Positions 52,182-63,970 of a DNA stretch of 64,000 nucleotides are shown here, one piece after another. Source of the stretch: Nematopogon swammerdamellus (lineage: Eukaryota; Arthropoda; Insecta; Lepidoptera; Adelidae); assembly GCA_946902875.1 (NCBI GenBank), contig OX336349.1, positions 20,669,891 to 20,733,890 of the forward strand, in the 5' to 3' direction. The translations under genes were made by a program, and so were the position numbers. The first letter of the stretch is position 1. Each line of letters opens with the position of its first letter. The notes under the pieces are model-generated. The model made no database searches, was not told the origin of the DNA, and worked only from the letters and a program-made list of their open reading frames with translations.

Positions 52182-52578
52182 GTCAGCCTCGATAGCTCAG
52201 TGGTGCAGACAGTCAACTGTCGCTATTGAATGTTAAGCAACGCTGGGTGCGGTCAGTACTTGGATGGGTGACCGCTGACCGTTGGAGGCTGACCGAGGTT
52301 CGGAATCCTCGTAAAACTGTAGGTCCCGGTCCCTTCCCTCCTAATCTTACTTGGTGGTAGGGTTTAACCTGCCCGGGTTGGTACCACCGCACTGAATGAA
52401 ACGTCGGTCTAAGCGGCTATGTAAATAGTTTGTGTTTTCCGACCAGTTCAGTGTAGCCGGCACGATCAAAGGGGGAAGCACTGACATGGCACCTAGTTCA
52501 CCCGGTGTTATGGGCTGACATCACGGACGTTGTAGGTGATGTAGCCAACCGTGTCAGTTTCCATAAAAAAAAAAAAAA
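52182..52578 (+). mobile_element. SINE family B, most complete copy
   Basis: The head starts GTCAGCCTCGATAGCTCAGTGG (tRNA A-box type). Then TTAAGCAACGCTGGGTGCGG and TCAGTACTTGGATGGGTGAC match the 5S rRNA internal promoter region, followed by GAGGTTCGGAATCCTCG (B-box type). The body of about 270 bp ends TTTCCATAAAAAAA. It is therefore a tRNA/5S composite SINE. Confidence 0.88.
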
Positions 52579-52967
52579 AACTCTTAATCCAATCATCCGA
52601 ATTCGTTGAAACTAAGTACAAGCACATTTAACTATACGAGACACAGGATAGGATAAATAAAATTCAGTTCCAGTTACGCTAAGATGTAGCTCTCAGACAA
52701 ACCGAATTGTTCCGAGCGCCGAAATAAAGGAACGGTGGCTGGCGGGCTTAGGTAGGTACTTACTTTCTTGTTTTTAAATACGAATTTCACGCGAGCGAAG
52801 CCGCGGGCAAAAGCTAGTACTTAATATAGTTCCGTAACGACTAGGAAGGAAGCGCGGACTTACAACTTCTTATTCCGTGTGGGTCTTGAACTTCCAAGCT
52901 GTCCACTAGTTTCAAATTAGATCATTTTATAAAACCAAAATTAACCCGATTTATTTTTTATATTTTT

Positions 52968-53150
52968 ATGTAAACCAGCATGGGTGGCTGTGCCGAGAGA
53001 CCTATGGTGCAGTCGACAGAGCCAAAATCACCTCTCCTCGCGAAACCACGCTCAGTTAGGTGCCATGCCAGCAGATTTGCGGACTGTTGCTAGGCTGTCT
53101 AGCCCGTTTATACGACGCTTGAAGACACCCAGGTTAAAGGATTCTTTAAC
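52968..53150 (-). mobile_element. SINE-A-related 3' fragment, second copy
   Basis: Near copy of 17462-17660, in the same orientation, ending at the same GACACCCAGGTTAAAG edge. Confidence 0.55.
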
Positions 53151-53587
53151 GTTTAAAGGAAATTAATTAGTACAACAACGTTCTAATTTCAAACTCACCA
53201 AACTAAACTGTTACTTTCAACACAAGCTGCGTAAACATCACATGCCTAACTACCTACCTACCTACACACATACGCGTCCATTCATGAGCATATAAACAAA
53301 ACACTCGCGCAAACGCAACACTTTTACGCATTACGGTACCACATCTCAAAACAATTTCACGTTCACCGTTGCGTGAATACAGGACATGGGGTCAAAGTCA
53401 AGCATGGCAGAGCCGAGGCGGGTAACGGTGCTCAAAAACTCGGTTAAGATGGTGATAAATTCATAGGTAATATTATGTCAGTGAGAACAAAAGTCTGCTA
53501 AGTGCGAACTTTGTTTCACAGATTGATGGTTCCGTAGCCGCTGTGGAGGTGTGCGCTGCGAGGTCGCTCTATGCCCTGCGGTTTCTT
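53151..53587. other. No feature recognised
   Basis: A short GGTTCCGTAGCCGC fragment near 53530 is the only repeat-like word. Confidence 0.4.
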
Positions 53588-53745
53588 TTTTTATGGAAAC
53601 TGACACAGTTGGCTACATCACCTGCAACATCCGTGATGTCAGTGCATAACACCGGGTGAACTCGGCGCCATGTCAGTGCTTCCCTTCATTTCATGTCGGC
53701 TACAATGAACTGGACGGAAAACACGAACTATTTACATAGCGGTCC
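53588..53745 (-). mobile_element. SINE family B, 3' half only
   Basis: TTTATGGAAACTGACACAGT to ACTATTTACATAGCGG; broken within the CGGCTATGTAAATAG block. Confidence 0.75.
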
Positions 53746-54059
53746 ACAAGGTATCAAATAAAAAAAAAAAAAATTTTTTCATTTACAAAACATAACATTG
53801 ATATACAGTAACAGAATATATATTATATTTATATTTTTTTACAGTGAAAATAATTCACCCACGGAGCAACCCCTGCCCCCTGAACTAGGTAGAGCAAAAA
53901 TTTTATTTTTCTTCGAGTTCCACGTAAACCTTCTCTTAACTTATACGTGTTGTAATGCCTGAAATAAACAATGTTTATTTATTAATTTTTTATTAAACAA
54001 ATTTTTATTTTATAAATTTTTTATTTTTTATTTAAGTGGTATGGTTTAACTTTTTTACA

Positions 54060-54235
54060 CTAACTCGTCCAGATTGTACCACTTTTGTGTTTCCCACCAG
54101 TTCAGAGTAACCGAAACGACCAAACGGGTTTCCCTTTGGTCGGTACCTAGTTTACCAAGTTGTGACCGGTTGACATCACGGGTGTTGTAGGTGATGTAAC
54201 CCATCTATGTCCAGTTCCACAGACAAAATGATATA
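54060..54235 (+). mobile_element. SINE family B, old diverged copy
   Basis: CCACCAGTTCAGAGTAACCG...GGTTGACATCACGGGTGTTG...GTAGGTGATGTAACCC. Confidence 0.55.
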
Positions 54236-54257
54236 AATTTCAAAACAACGCAAGCAT

Positions 54258-54360
54258 AAATGCATAACGGACAGACGGACAGACAGACAGATAGGCAGTC
54301 TGACGGACAGACTGACAGACAGGAAAAACTGACAGACGGACGAACAGACTGACAGATATA
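54258..54360 (+). repeat. (GACA/GACG)n degenerate microsatellite
   Basis: Run of ACGGACAGAC and ACTGACAGAC units. Confidence 0.85.
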
Positions 54361-55199
54361 CATTCATATTGACCTTCCTGAATAATCGCTTCCCGACCAT
54401 CGATGTATATGTACCTAAAGGTGCCTTGGCACATATACGTCGATGTTCCCGACAGCGCGCGCGCGGCGCGGCAGACGTATAATACAACTGATTTTCTTTA
54501 TACTTTTACTTTTGATTTTATGTGGTCAGAATTATCAAGCTTAAATTACAGTTATTCTACCTCTCAAACTGTATTTTAAAACTGTAAGCTGTGTCTATTG
54601 TGTAGCTAGTCACAATTTATTGTAATCGAAGACGTTGAAGAAAAAACCCTGCGGAGTTTCTTGCCGGCTCTTCTTTGTGGGTGTAACCGAACCGGATTGT
54701 AAAAACTAAACAGGACAAATTCAAGCGTACTAGTGTACTACCATACGAATGATGAATAAAGAATAAAGACGTACAGACGAACAGACAGACAGTTACATCA
54801 GATCAGGTAAGGATGCCAGCGTGGCTGGTTACAGAGCCCTAAGAAGAGGTTACTCGAGACGGAGCGGAGGAGGCTGGTCTCCTCGCTCGACACACTGAAA
54901 TCAAAGACGGTCGTTGAACCCGATGACCCGCTTATGAGATCGAACCACGCGATCTTGCATGGTCTGGTCAACTCAAGAATGCGGTATCTATTTACTAAGT
55001 GGGGGATATTACTCGATGCACGGAAATTAATAAATTACTGCGACGAGGCTTCCACTTATCGAGAAAGTAAGAGAAAAATTTGCAAAGTTAACTTTACATT
55101 TAAATGTAAAATTTTTGGTACTCCCGTTTTTTTCATTTTCAGCAAAAACTGATTATGTAATGTGAAAATTAAATTGTTTCAATACTAATTTTCGGAATC
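54361..55199. other. No gene recognised
   Basis: A GCGCGCGCGGCGCGGC patch at 54457-54472 and ordinary AT-rich sequence. Confidence 0.4.
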
Positions 55200-55515
55200 T
55201 TTTTTTTTTTTTTATGGAAACTGACACGATTGGCTACATCACCTACAACATCCGTGATGTCAGCCCATAACACCGGGTGGACTTGGTGCCACGTCAGTGC
55301 TTCCCTTCGGTCGTGCCGGCTACACTGAACTGGACGGAAAACACAAACTATTTACATAGCCGTTTCGACCGACCTTTCATTCAATGCGGTGGGTTAAACC
55401 CTACCACCTAGTAATATAAGAAGGGAGTCATATCCCTTAGTGGCCTTTTACGACATACACGGGGAGAGATGCAGTGGGGCTATTCTTTTAAAGTACCGGC
55501 CCCACACGGTACAAC
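55200..55515 (-). mobile_element. Composite: family B body joined to element C
   Basis: The SINE 3' body (55200-55425) runs without a head straight into element C terminal sequence (CATATCCCTTAGTGGCC...TACCGGCCCCACACGGTAC). The same junction, ATCCCTTAGT/AAGGGAGTCATATCCC type, occurs at 62680-62990. Confidence 0.75.
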
Positions 55516-56676
55516 TCTTATGAAGAAATAAAAAAAAAACTAAATAAAAATTTTGAAGCATAAAATTACACTTGTTTATCCCGTAACTTCTGACTGCTGA
55601 AAATGGAGAGCAAGCCCACCCACTAAATGTTGGTACAAAAATAAAATGTATGCAAATTTTATGATTGAAATGAATGTGTCGAAAAATTTGAACACATAAC
55701 TTTTTAATTATATGTACATACATACAGAAAAGATTTCCAAAAAATCGTCAATTTAGTTTTAGTATCATACATAGAGTCTACAACCTCAGTATCTCATAAA
55801 ACAAAGTAAATTTACTCCATGACCATCCCTTATAGATTTATTATTAGTCAGATTATTAGTATTGAAGATACTATCATTTACGTCCTACGCCATTTGATAA
55901 AGTGTAATTATCAATCTACATACATAATACTTCAAGAACCAATTAATGACCCTATATCGAAGTTTTAAAAAGGCTTAATAATAAATAGAGGGTACCTTGT
56001 GGGGTACCTATTAAATTGACACCAAGACTGAAAGGGTTTACCATTGCGTTGCGACTACGACCCACCTTAAACAGCAAATATCGTAAACGTATCACCAACT
56101 CATCGATCCAACGAAACTAATAAAATAAATCAAGTAAGTAACAATAAATTTATTATCTTAAAAAGTGGACCGATTTGCATGCGTTTTTTTTAATGTAAAA
56201 CAAGGTTGAAATAAAAGTTTAATTACAAATTTTAAAAACCCCCGACCCCTTAAAATGTCAAAAATAATTTCCGTTTAGTTACATAAAGGTGTCGGGGGCC
56301 CGATAAGTAAATAAAAAATATAAAAACTCAGAGCTGCGCGGGTATTCACTTAGCGGTCCCGCGACTATTTTTGACATTTTAAGGGGTCGGGGGGTTTTTT
56401 TATTTGTAATTTAACTTTTTATGGGTCATAGTTTTGTTATAAAATATTTCTTGAAATTACAAAAAAATTGACACTTAAAATTAAAATATTTCTGTATATT
56501 TAACTCCATTATGTATGTAGGATTAGCCACACTCGTGGCGGCATGCTAATCAGGTCAAATGAACACCTCCGTGCTAGAAAGTAGGTACCTAACTAAAACC
56601 CTTTCACTATAAAACGGCGCGCCTCTTTAGAAATCAGTTTGTACAGACACAACGCAGAATATATGTTGCATGGTCG
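55516..56676. other. No gene recognised
   Basis: AT-rich. A short inverted pair (CCCCCGACCCCTTAAAATGT at about 56239 and ACATTTTAAGGGGTCGGGGG at about 56375) bounds about 155 bp and may be a small MITE. Confidence 0.4.
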
Positions 56677-56805
56677 GCAGGTCTATTCTTGTAAATTCTG
56701 ACAGCGGAATCAGCGCTGTTCTGGCGCTGAGAGCCACTTACCAAAGTGGCTCTCAGCGCGACAACAGCGCTGATTCCGCTGTCAGAATTTACAAGAATAG
56801 ACCTG
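56677..56805. mobile_element. Hairpin element, about 60-nt arms, 4-5-nt loop
   Basis: GGTCTATTCTTGTAAATTCT...GCGCTGAGAGCCACTT pairs with its complement on the right around a loop near 56739; one small mismatch zone at CTGG/CGAC. Confidence 0.9.
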
Positions 56806-57394
56806 CAGGTCGGGCGTGCTATCTACGTAACTGTAAATTATTCATATTTAGAAGGGTTAGCAAAACGTTTTACATGTCACCGCACACAACACTAATTTTA
56901 TCTAAGAGTCTGACTACTATTTTTCCCACTAACAAATTTTGACAATTCGATACACTTTGTATCATTTGATTTTTAATATGACTTATTACATTTCTTTGTA
57001 ATAAACGTAAACTAATTGTTTTATTTGACTTGATATAATATGAAATATCAAAATTGACGATGGCACTATAATACACCAGATATAGGTAATTTAAATAGGC
57101 AGTGTGGTCAGATTCTTCAGTATTCATGTTTATGCTGTAAATATTAATGCTCTTGTGAGCGGTAGTATGGGTTAATTATTTGTAAGTTACTATAATATAA
57201 TACTTATAAGGTACTAACAAAACATTGTGACTTGCGAAGTTTGTTTGTCAGTTCTTCTTCGCATTGAATTTAGAACTGGCGGAATTTTCGACAAGTCCAA
57301 GCGTAGGTTACCTACCTATGGATGAAATTATACAATAAACAATAAACACTTGAAAATGCACACGAAATTGTCATGTAACTTATTTATTACGCAT
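56806..57394. other. No feature recognised
   Basis: AT-rich sequence. Confidence 0.4.
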
Positions 57395-57680
57395 TTTTTA
57401 GGTTTCCGTAATCCGTACGTTAGCCTATCCCGTACGTACCGCCTACACCGCGCCATCTGTCCGCCCGTCTGTCTGTCTGTCCGAGGGATGATTGAAATTT
57501 TCACAAAATGTGCGTTATTTATTATGGAGGATATTCTAACATATAATTAATAAAAAAAGAAAAATTAAGGGGCGTCCTCATACAAGAATCTTATTTTTTC
57601 AACGTGTTTTCTTTTTACTCTATCGTAAAAACCGGCCAAGTGCGAGTCGAACTCGCGCACCGAGGTTTCCGTTGATTTTT
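57395..57680 (-). mobile_element. Dispersed element with CCGGCCAAGTGCGAGTC end, copy 4
   Basis: GGTTTCCGTAATCCGTACG...CTGTCTGTCTGTCCGAG at the left; AAACCGGCCAAGTGCGAGTC...CGCACCGAGGTTTCCGT at the right. Confidence 0.55.
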
Positions 57681-58077
57681 TTTCCCACAAAATGCCATGC
57701 CAAATGGCGACAGGTAAGCTACCTCTAATCTTGGCACGATCCTTCCGAGTCGAGCAGTAGGTAAATCTTCTTACTTGCTGCTTGATAATATCTTGTCATA
57801 ACTCTACGCTGAAAAGCTATAAAAAGCGGAAAATCTGTAAAGATCGTCGTCTTAGTAAGTCGTCGATTCTATGTTCACTTATAAGTCGAGAACTACTCAA
57901 TGGATTCACATTGGGTTCTGCACTGACGTTTTCTGTCATATGTTTATTTAGATTTTTTCTTATTTTATTATTGAAATATTTAAGGGACAATTTTTTTATT
58001 ATACGAGTATAACCACGGTTATAGAATATTTTTACGCGAAAGAGTCACGGTAATAGCTGTTCGTTTAGGCTTTTACC

Positions 58078-59050
58078 GCTATTACACATTATGGCAATGT
58101 TTTCGGCTAAGGGTTACGCGGTATAACTGAAAGCGACTCACTTTATTTGTCGACGTTTCGTCGTCTCAGTAGCCTCCAGGTCGTCGCAGTACCGCGAGTC
58201 CTGATGTGTTCCAGAGTCAGCTGAAAATATTTCTTTTAGATAATCCATTTTATAAATTAAAATGATTTTTTTTCATATTGTTAATAAACAATATTGCTGA
58301 CTTGGACGATTCAAAGGAATCTTTTATATGTATAAATTTGACTGAACCCTATGTTCTTTGTACTTTATTCTCTTTTTTAAAGATAATCTTTTACTTATTG
58401 TTTTTATTTTTTATTAGATGTAGTATGTTATAGTTAACATAATTAAAAATTAGCATGTAAGTTATATTGAAGCATTTTTTTTAAAAAGCTCCGTAAGGTT
58501 TCTTGCCCGATTTTTCCTTATAGATTGCACTGTTGAACGGGATAAAACAAAAACTATGACGAACCATACTGAATATGCATATGTCTCAATGTAATATTGT
58601 TATTGTTGTGTGTTATTTATATTATAATATGTATATTTCTTATTGTATATATATGTAATTATGTATATGTAAGGATTTATATTGATTGTATGTATCTTTG
58701 TACAATTTGTATATGTGTGTATTTATATTTCATACAACTGTTCCCTGTTTAGTACTGCATTGTCCGCCCCTACGTGTTTTCCACATCCCAAAGGTTAGTT
58801 CGTAAAGAATGCCGCAAGGCATTAAACTCGCCTTTTGTAACCTTTTTAATACGGTGTACAATAAAGTATATTTTCATTTCATTTCATTTCATTTCATTTC
58901 ATTTCATTTATTTATGGCGAAATAAATATCTGAATCTGAATCTGAATCTGAAGGAAGATGTCCCCGGAGTGTGGGACGAAACGTCGACAAATAAAGTGAG
59001 TCGCTTTCAGTATACCGCCTAACCGAAAACATTGCCATAACGGGAATAGC
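58078..59050. mobile_element. TIR element of about 1 kb with retroelement tails inside
   Basis: ATGGCAATGTTTTCGG...GAAAGCGACTCACTTTATTT...GTCGACGTTTCGTC at the left is inverted at the right (58975-59050), arms of about 80 nt. The interior from 58215 to 58950 consists of non-LTR 3' tails, so the element may be a small MITE expanded by insertions. Confidence 0.65.
58740..58950 (+). mobile_element. Two adjoining non-LTR 3' tails
   Basis: CCACATCCCAAAGGTTAGTT...GCCGCAAGGCATTAAACTCGC...(ATTTC)n at 58868-58912, then ATGGCGAAATAAATATCTGA with (GAATCT)n. Confidence 0.65.
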
Positions 59051-60220
59051 TATTTAAACTACGCATCACAATGCCGATTCCGGTTGAGTATTTCCATGTT
59101 TGTACTGAACACAGTAAGTTCCGGGTCAACGTACGCAGGGCTTAGTGCCGGTGAAAGCAAATGGCACCTACGACATTATGCCTAGTTATAGCCCAGACTG
59201 GCTGGTTATAGGCTGCCTATACTGCGGGCATAGTGGGGGCAAATGGATAGCGGTGGGAGGCAATTTTAGAGAAGACCTTTACACCGAATATACCTCTAGT
59301 GAATGAAGGGAGGAATTATTATTTATTATTTATCATTAATGATAATCAATAAACAATAAATGATCATAGTTAAATAATAAATATCTTTCCTCAGTGTAGC
59401 CGGCATTTTAAAAGCTATGGCATGGTCGCTGCTCGGAGGGACTTGCATCCCTTATTCCTTGCCATCCAAGCATCCAACGTAGCACTCCTCTTCGCAGAGA
59501 AACTGAACCTTTTGCTGTTGCCACTTGAGAACCCATCAAACATTAAACAGTAAACGTAGATAGAAAATTTACATAAGGTGCAAAGGTGGATTTATCCCTG
59601 ACAAGAGATTTCTTACAGTTAACCTTTTGATGTTAGAGATTCGATAATATAGTAGAATGTAAGTAGGTAGTAGCAAAATAGTTGAACGTGAGAATTGAAG
59701 ATAAAAATAATAATACATGCTAGTTAATTAAATACAAGCCAAATTAGATCACCTGAAATAGTTTATACCTCCCTCCCTACTTTGCAAATTATCCCCAGGT
59801 AAAATATCTACCAGGTTTCCCCAACATATGGTTTCCCCAACAGTGGATAACCTAGATGTTGAGGCAACCTGCTCCTAGGCTCGAACACTTTAAATAAATA
59901 AATAAATTTAACTCAGTCGACCTCCCTCCTATCAACCACGTTAGACTCCATAAAAATACGGGTGTGTCAATAAAACGACCGCAAATACGTAGAATACGTC
60001 GAGCTATCCTGTCGGTAGCGTCAAACTCTTGGGAGCAGAGTATACGTCGTTTCCGTTTCGTGAACTCGCCCATGCGCCACTCGCACAAGCCGAAGTCTTA
60101 GGCGTAGATCCTAATTCGTACTCCTACGTCAACAACATTGATCGAAAATATGTTTTCTCCACACAGAGCAAGAAACGAGCGCCGCGTGACGGCTGGGTCG
60201 ATTGCTGTTCTGTGTTTTTT
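59051..60220. other. No feature recognised
   Basis: No coding or repeat structure supported. Confidence 0.4.
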
Positions 60221-60224
60221 ACCC

Positions 60225-60510
60225 GACTACGGCGAAGCCAAAAAAGGAAGGGTTATGAGTTTGGCGTGTATGTATGTATGTATGTATGTATGTATGTATG
60301 TATGTATGTGACTATCTATATTCCACTCTACAGCCTAAAGTACTGGGCCGATTTGAATAATTCTTATGCTATTGGATTTGTCTTATTCACGGGAGTGTCA
60401 TAGGCTATATAACAATTTTCAAAATTCAAAATGGCGGACGCACGGCCTCAAAATGTCAAATTAGTTTTTCAAAATATATTGAGTGGGGTATCAAATTAAA
60501 GATAATTAAA
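60225..60510 (+). mobile_element. CCCGACTACGGCGAAGCC MITE end with (ATGT)n
   Basis: ACCCGACTACGGCGAAGCC...GGAAGGGTTATGAGTTTGGC then eleven ATGT units at 60267-60309, and AAAATGGCGGACGCACGGCC. Related to 28055-28735. Confidence 0.5.
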
Positions 60511-60884
60511 TTACGATTCCGAAAATATATGCTTTGCTATCTATTAAACTTATGTGTACAGAGAAATAGAGCAAAATGTGTGGCGCATCTATGAATAGCG
60601 ATTATTCGCGATGAAGCGTAGTCGCCCGCGCACCGCGCCGCGCGCCCCCGCGGTTTCGATACGTTACATACACCAATGACGCGCGACGACGACACGCGAA
60701 GACGCGACGCGAAGAAGCGACATGGTATTGTTGGTAATATACCTACATACTTACTCACTGATCTACCGCAAATTTTATATAGATATATAATATTATTATT
60801 AAATACAGTACTATGCTAAAATAAATTGGTATTAAATGTCGATGTACCTAGTGTAAGCATAATATGTAGCGTAGGTGTACCGTG
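60511..60884. other. No gene recognised
   Basis: A GC-rich patch at 60620-60660 (GCGCACCGCGCCGCGCGCCC) without coding support. Confidence 0.4.
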
Positions 60885-60959
60885 TGGGGTCGGTACTTAA
60901 AAAGAATAGCCCCACTGCATCTCTCCCCGTCGCATGTCGTAAAAGTCGACTAAGGGATC
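60885..60959 (+). repeat. Element C terminal block
   Basis: GTACCGTGTGGGGTCGGTAC...CATCTCTCCCCGTCGCATG...GACTAAGGGAT, directly joined to the following SINE head. Confidence 0.7.
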
Positions 60960-61299
60960 GTCAGCCTCGGAAGCTTAATGGTGCGGTCAGTTATTGGATG
61001 GATGACCGCCCGACTGTTGGAGGCTGACCGTGGTTCGGATACCACGTTAAACTGTAGGTCCCTTCCCTTCTTACCTTACTAGGTGGTAGGGTTTATCCCG
61101 GCCGGGTTGGTACCACCGCACTGAGCGAAACGTCGGTCGAAACGGCTATGTAAATAGTTCGTGTTTTCCGTCCAGTTCAGTGTAGCCGGCGCGAAATGAA
61201 GGGAAGCACTGACATGGCACCCGGTGTTATGGGCTGACATCACGGATGTTGTAGGTGATGTAACCAACCGTGTCAAGTTTCCATAAAAAAAAAAAAAAA
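60960..61299 (+). mobile_element. SINE family B with head
   Basis: GTCAGCCTCGGAAGCTTAAT, a shortened 5S-like block (TTATTGGATGGATGACCGCC), CGTGGTTCGGATACCACG, the full body and a 15-A tail. Confidence 0.85.
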
Positions 61300-61339
61300 G
61301 TTAGGTACATTAAATATACCTAATACCTACAATATTTTC

Positions 61340-62335
61340 GGATGCAAGTTACCCTTCAGCTAAGCGGGATATTTTGGAAGAGAAGAACCGCCGATTGCGG
61401 AAAAGTATTCCCAATTTTCTGGGTGCAGTTTTAGCCCTAGACTCGATTAGTTGCCGGAAACCTACGTCTTTGGAAATGGCGGTGCCCAGGAGGTTCAGGT
61501 GCTTCCAGACAGGTATGACGCTGACTTAGAAACTGGCTTGGAAAGCAAAAGGACCTTCAAATCGACCTTCGCAGATAATGCGCAGCACTGAGCCTTGCTA
61601 ACGTTGAAGGCGTGGGCGTAGCATTCAGGGGGCAACATATCATTGTTATGCATACGAGAGTACGGAACACGGGTTCTACACCAGTTACCCTTCAACTAGG
61701 CGGGATGTGGATGAGAAAAGGCGAAGACTTGTGTCTGAACTTGAGCAAACACTCGGCTCTATTTCCGAATGGGCCGTAGCAAGTTGGTCAAGTTAAATAC
61801 CTCCAAGATACAAGTTTGTGCGTTCAGTGCAAAGAGAGCGGCGTTCACACCAGCTCCTTCCTACCAAGGCACGTCACTTAAATTTTGCGACCACCTCGGG
61901 GTCCTCCGAGTCGAATTTTCGCACGATCTAAACTTCCGGCGTGACATCGAGGGCAAGGCCGTATAAATCGCAGATTCGGTCCTGCTTGGGGTACTGCTCG
62001 CACCTATGGGATGGCTCAGTCAAATACCAGCTGGCGCCTCTGGACTCGATCCAGCGTCGAGCCGTGCGAATAGTAGGTGACTCCCAAATGTCCCGCGATT
62101 TAAAACCACTGCAACTCCGTAGGAATACATAACTAAATCAGAGCCTGTTGAAATACAAACAGAGAGAAATATTTTCCCCCAAGTACAGTTTCGGGTCCTT
62201 CAACATGGGCACCTGTCAGGCCGGCATGGCATTCGTAGCCTCCGCATGCTACCGAATGTCCATGGGCATCGCTAGACACCTTATGGGTGGTTCGGCGCCA
62301 CATGTCGCGCTTACTATAAAAATAATATCAGTAGC
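61340..62335 (+). pseudogene. Jockey-group ORF2, RT thumb to 3' end, degraded
   Basis: Pieces in several frames: ..NTSKIQVCAFSAKRAAFTPA.. (61790-61850), ..DHLGVLRVEFSHDLNFRRDI.. (61895-61955), then after a deletion ..SQIRSCLGYCSHLWDGSVKY.. and ..LDSIQRRAVRIVGDSQMSRD.. (62000-62100). The family 3' end follows (CAGGCCGGCATGGCATTCGT...TAGACACCTTATGGG). This is the region after the RT catalytic core of Jockey/CR1-like elements. Frameshifts and a deletion near 61966 disable it. Confidence 0.7.
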
Positions 62336-62679
62336 TTTGGCCTCGCCTTAGTGGCTTACCTGCTTCGAGTGAGTACATTATACAACCTGAAACCGCCCTC
62401 GGTCTTCGGCCTTGAACTGATTGGTTTACTTACTTCCCGAATCCGCTTCACCCCAGCCAGATATATTTACTTACATAGACAAAGAAAATCTTGTACTTAC
62501 ACAGCTCAGTCTTCGGTCTTGCTCTGACTGACTTTTCATTTTACTTCAAGACTATACATCGTTCAACTATACATAATTTGTATATATATGTAGGTACTCA
62601 CTCATGCGCTATTTGCAGAAAACTTTCGTTTCAAATAGTGATCACGACAAATAAACGGACGGATAGTATCAATTTTGTA
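62336..62679. other. No feature recognised
   Basis: Ordinary sequence between repeats. Confidence 0.4.
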
Positions 62680-62990
62680 CCGTGTGGGGCCGGTACTTAT
62701 ATAAAAGAATAGCCCCACTGTATCTCTCCCCGTGTATCTCGTAAAAGGCGACTAAGGGATATGACTTCCTTCTTATATTACTAGGTGGTAGGGTTTAACC
62801 CGCCCGTGTTGGTACCACCGCACCGCACTGAATGAAAGGTCGGTAGAAACGGCTATGTATTTAGTGTAGCCGGTACGACCGAAGGGAAGCACTGACGTGG
62901 CACCAAGTTCACCCGGTGTTATGGGCTGACATCACGGATGTTGTAGCCTGTAGGTGATGTGTCAGATTCCATAAAAAAAAATCAATATAC
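62680..62990 (+). mobile_element. Composite: element C joined to family B body, second copy
   Basis: GTACCGTGTGGGGCCGGTAC...GGCGACTAAGGGATATGACT joined to TCCTTCTTATATTACTAGGT, then the SINE body to TCCATAAAAAAAA. The junction is the same as at 55425. Confidence 0.75.
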
Positions 62991-63043
62991 GAGTTACATA
63001 CAACATTTAAAGTATGCAAACAGTTTTTAAAAAAGCCTAAAAT

Positions 63044-63970
63044 AAAAAAAAAAGTTATAAAAAACTAAAACCCGACTACGTAAAAGCTAATTATGAAAAT
63101 CGTTTAAATAAAAAAAAATTGTTATAAAAAACTAAAACCCGGCTACGAAAAAGCAAATTATGAAAATAGTTTAACTATAACTAAAAATAACAAAATAATG
63201 TTTTCCATATAATTTATCAGATACAGCAATTCTCTTTTTATATTGATTCTACCTTACCACTAACTCTATAAATTTTGATAAATTTATTATTTTTAACGTT
63301 CTAAATATAGAGCCGTGGTCGGGCGTTCTTCGTTCAACAAGACAAGTGAGACCGTCGTTGTGCATTATAGCCGTTGACGTTCGGTATTTACCTATGTATC
63401 TACTTATAATAATTTTAGATTGGCTCTGACTGATCTTACAAAAAGATGCCAGTATGACACAATGGCGATCAACAAGTTCGTTCAACAAGACAAGTGAGGC
63501 CGTGCGTCGTCGTGCATTATTGGAGCGCGGAACTTAGGACGGCCATCGCCATTGTGTCATACTGGCATCTTTTTGTAAGATCAGTCAGAGCCAATCTAAA
63601 ATTATTATAAGTAGATACATAGGTAAATACCGAACGTCAACGGCTATAATGCACAACGACGGTCTCACTTGTCTTGTTGAACGAAGAACGCCCGACCACG
63701 GCTCTATATTTAGAACGTTAAAAATAATAAATTTATCAAAATTTATAGAGTTAGTGGTAAGGTAGAATCAATATAAAAAGAGAATTGCTGTATCTGATAA
63801 ATTATATGGAAAACATTATTTTGTTATTTTTAGTTATAGTTAAACTATTTTCATAATTTGCTTTTTCGTAGCCGGGTTTTAGTTTTTTATAACAATTTTT
63901 TTTTATTTAAACGATTTTCATAATTAGCTTTTACGTAGTCGGGTTTTAGTTTTTTATAACTTTTTTTTTT
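63044..63970. mobile_element. Large foldback palindrome, 426-nt arms
   Basis: Arms 63044-63469 and 63545-63970 mirror each other with constant register (coordinate sum 127014), and all compared blocks are identical. The 75-nt loop repeats part of the arm (TCGTTCAACAAGACAAGTGA). Each arm begins with two successive copies of AAAAACTAAAACCCG(A/G)CTACG, an end motif also seen in the CCCGACTAC MITEs. The 79-codon frame inside is not supported. Non-autonomous foldback element or recent inverted duplication. Confidence 0.9.

Noticed and set aside
52225..52285. 5S rRNA gene fragment
   Set aside because: Only the internal control region is present and it is embedded in SINE family B between tRNA-like boxes.
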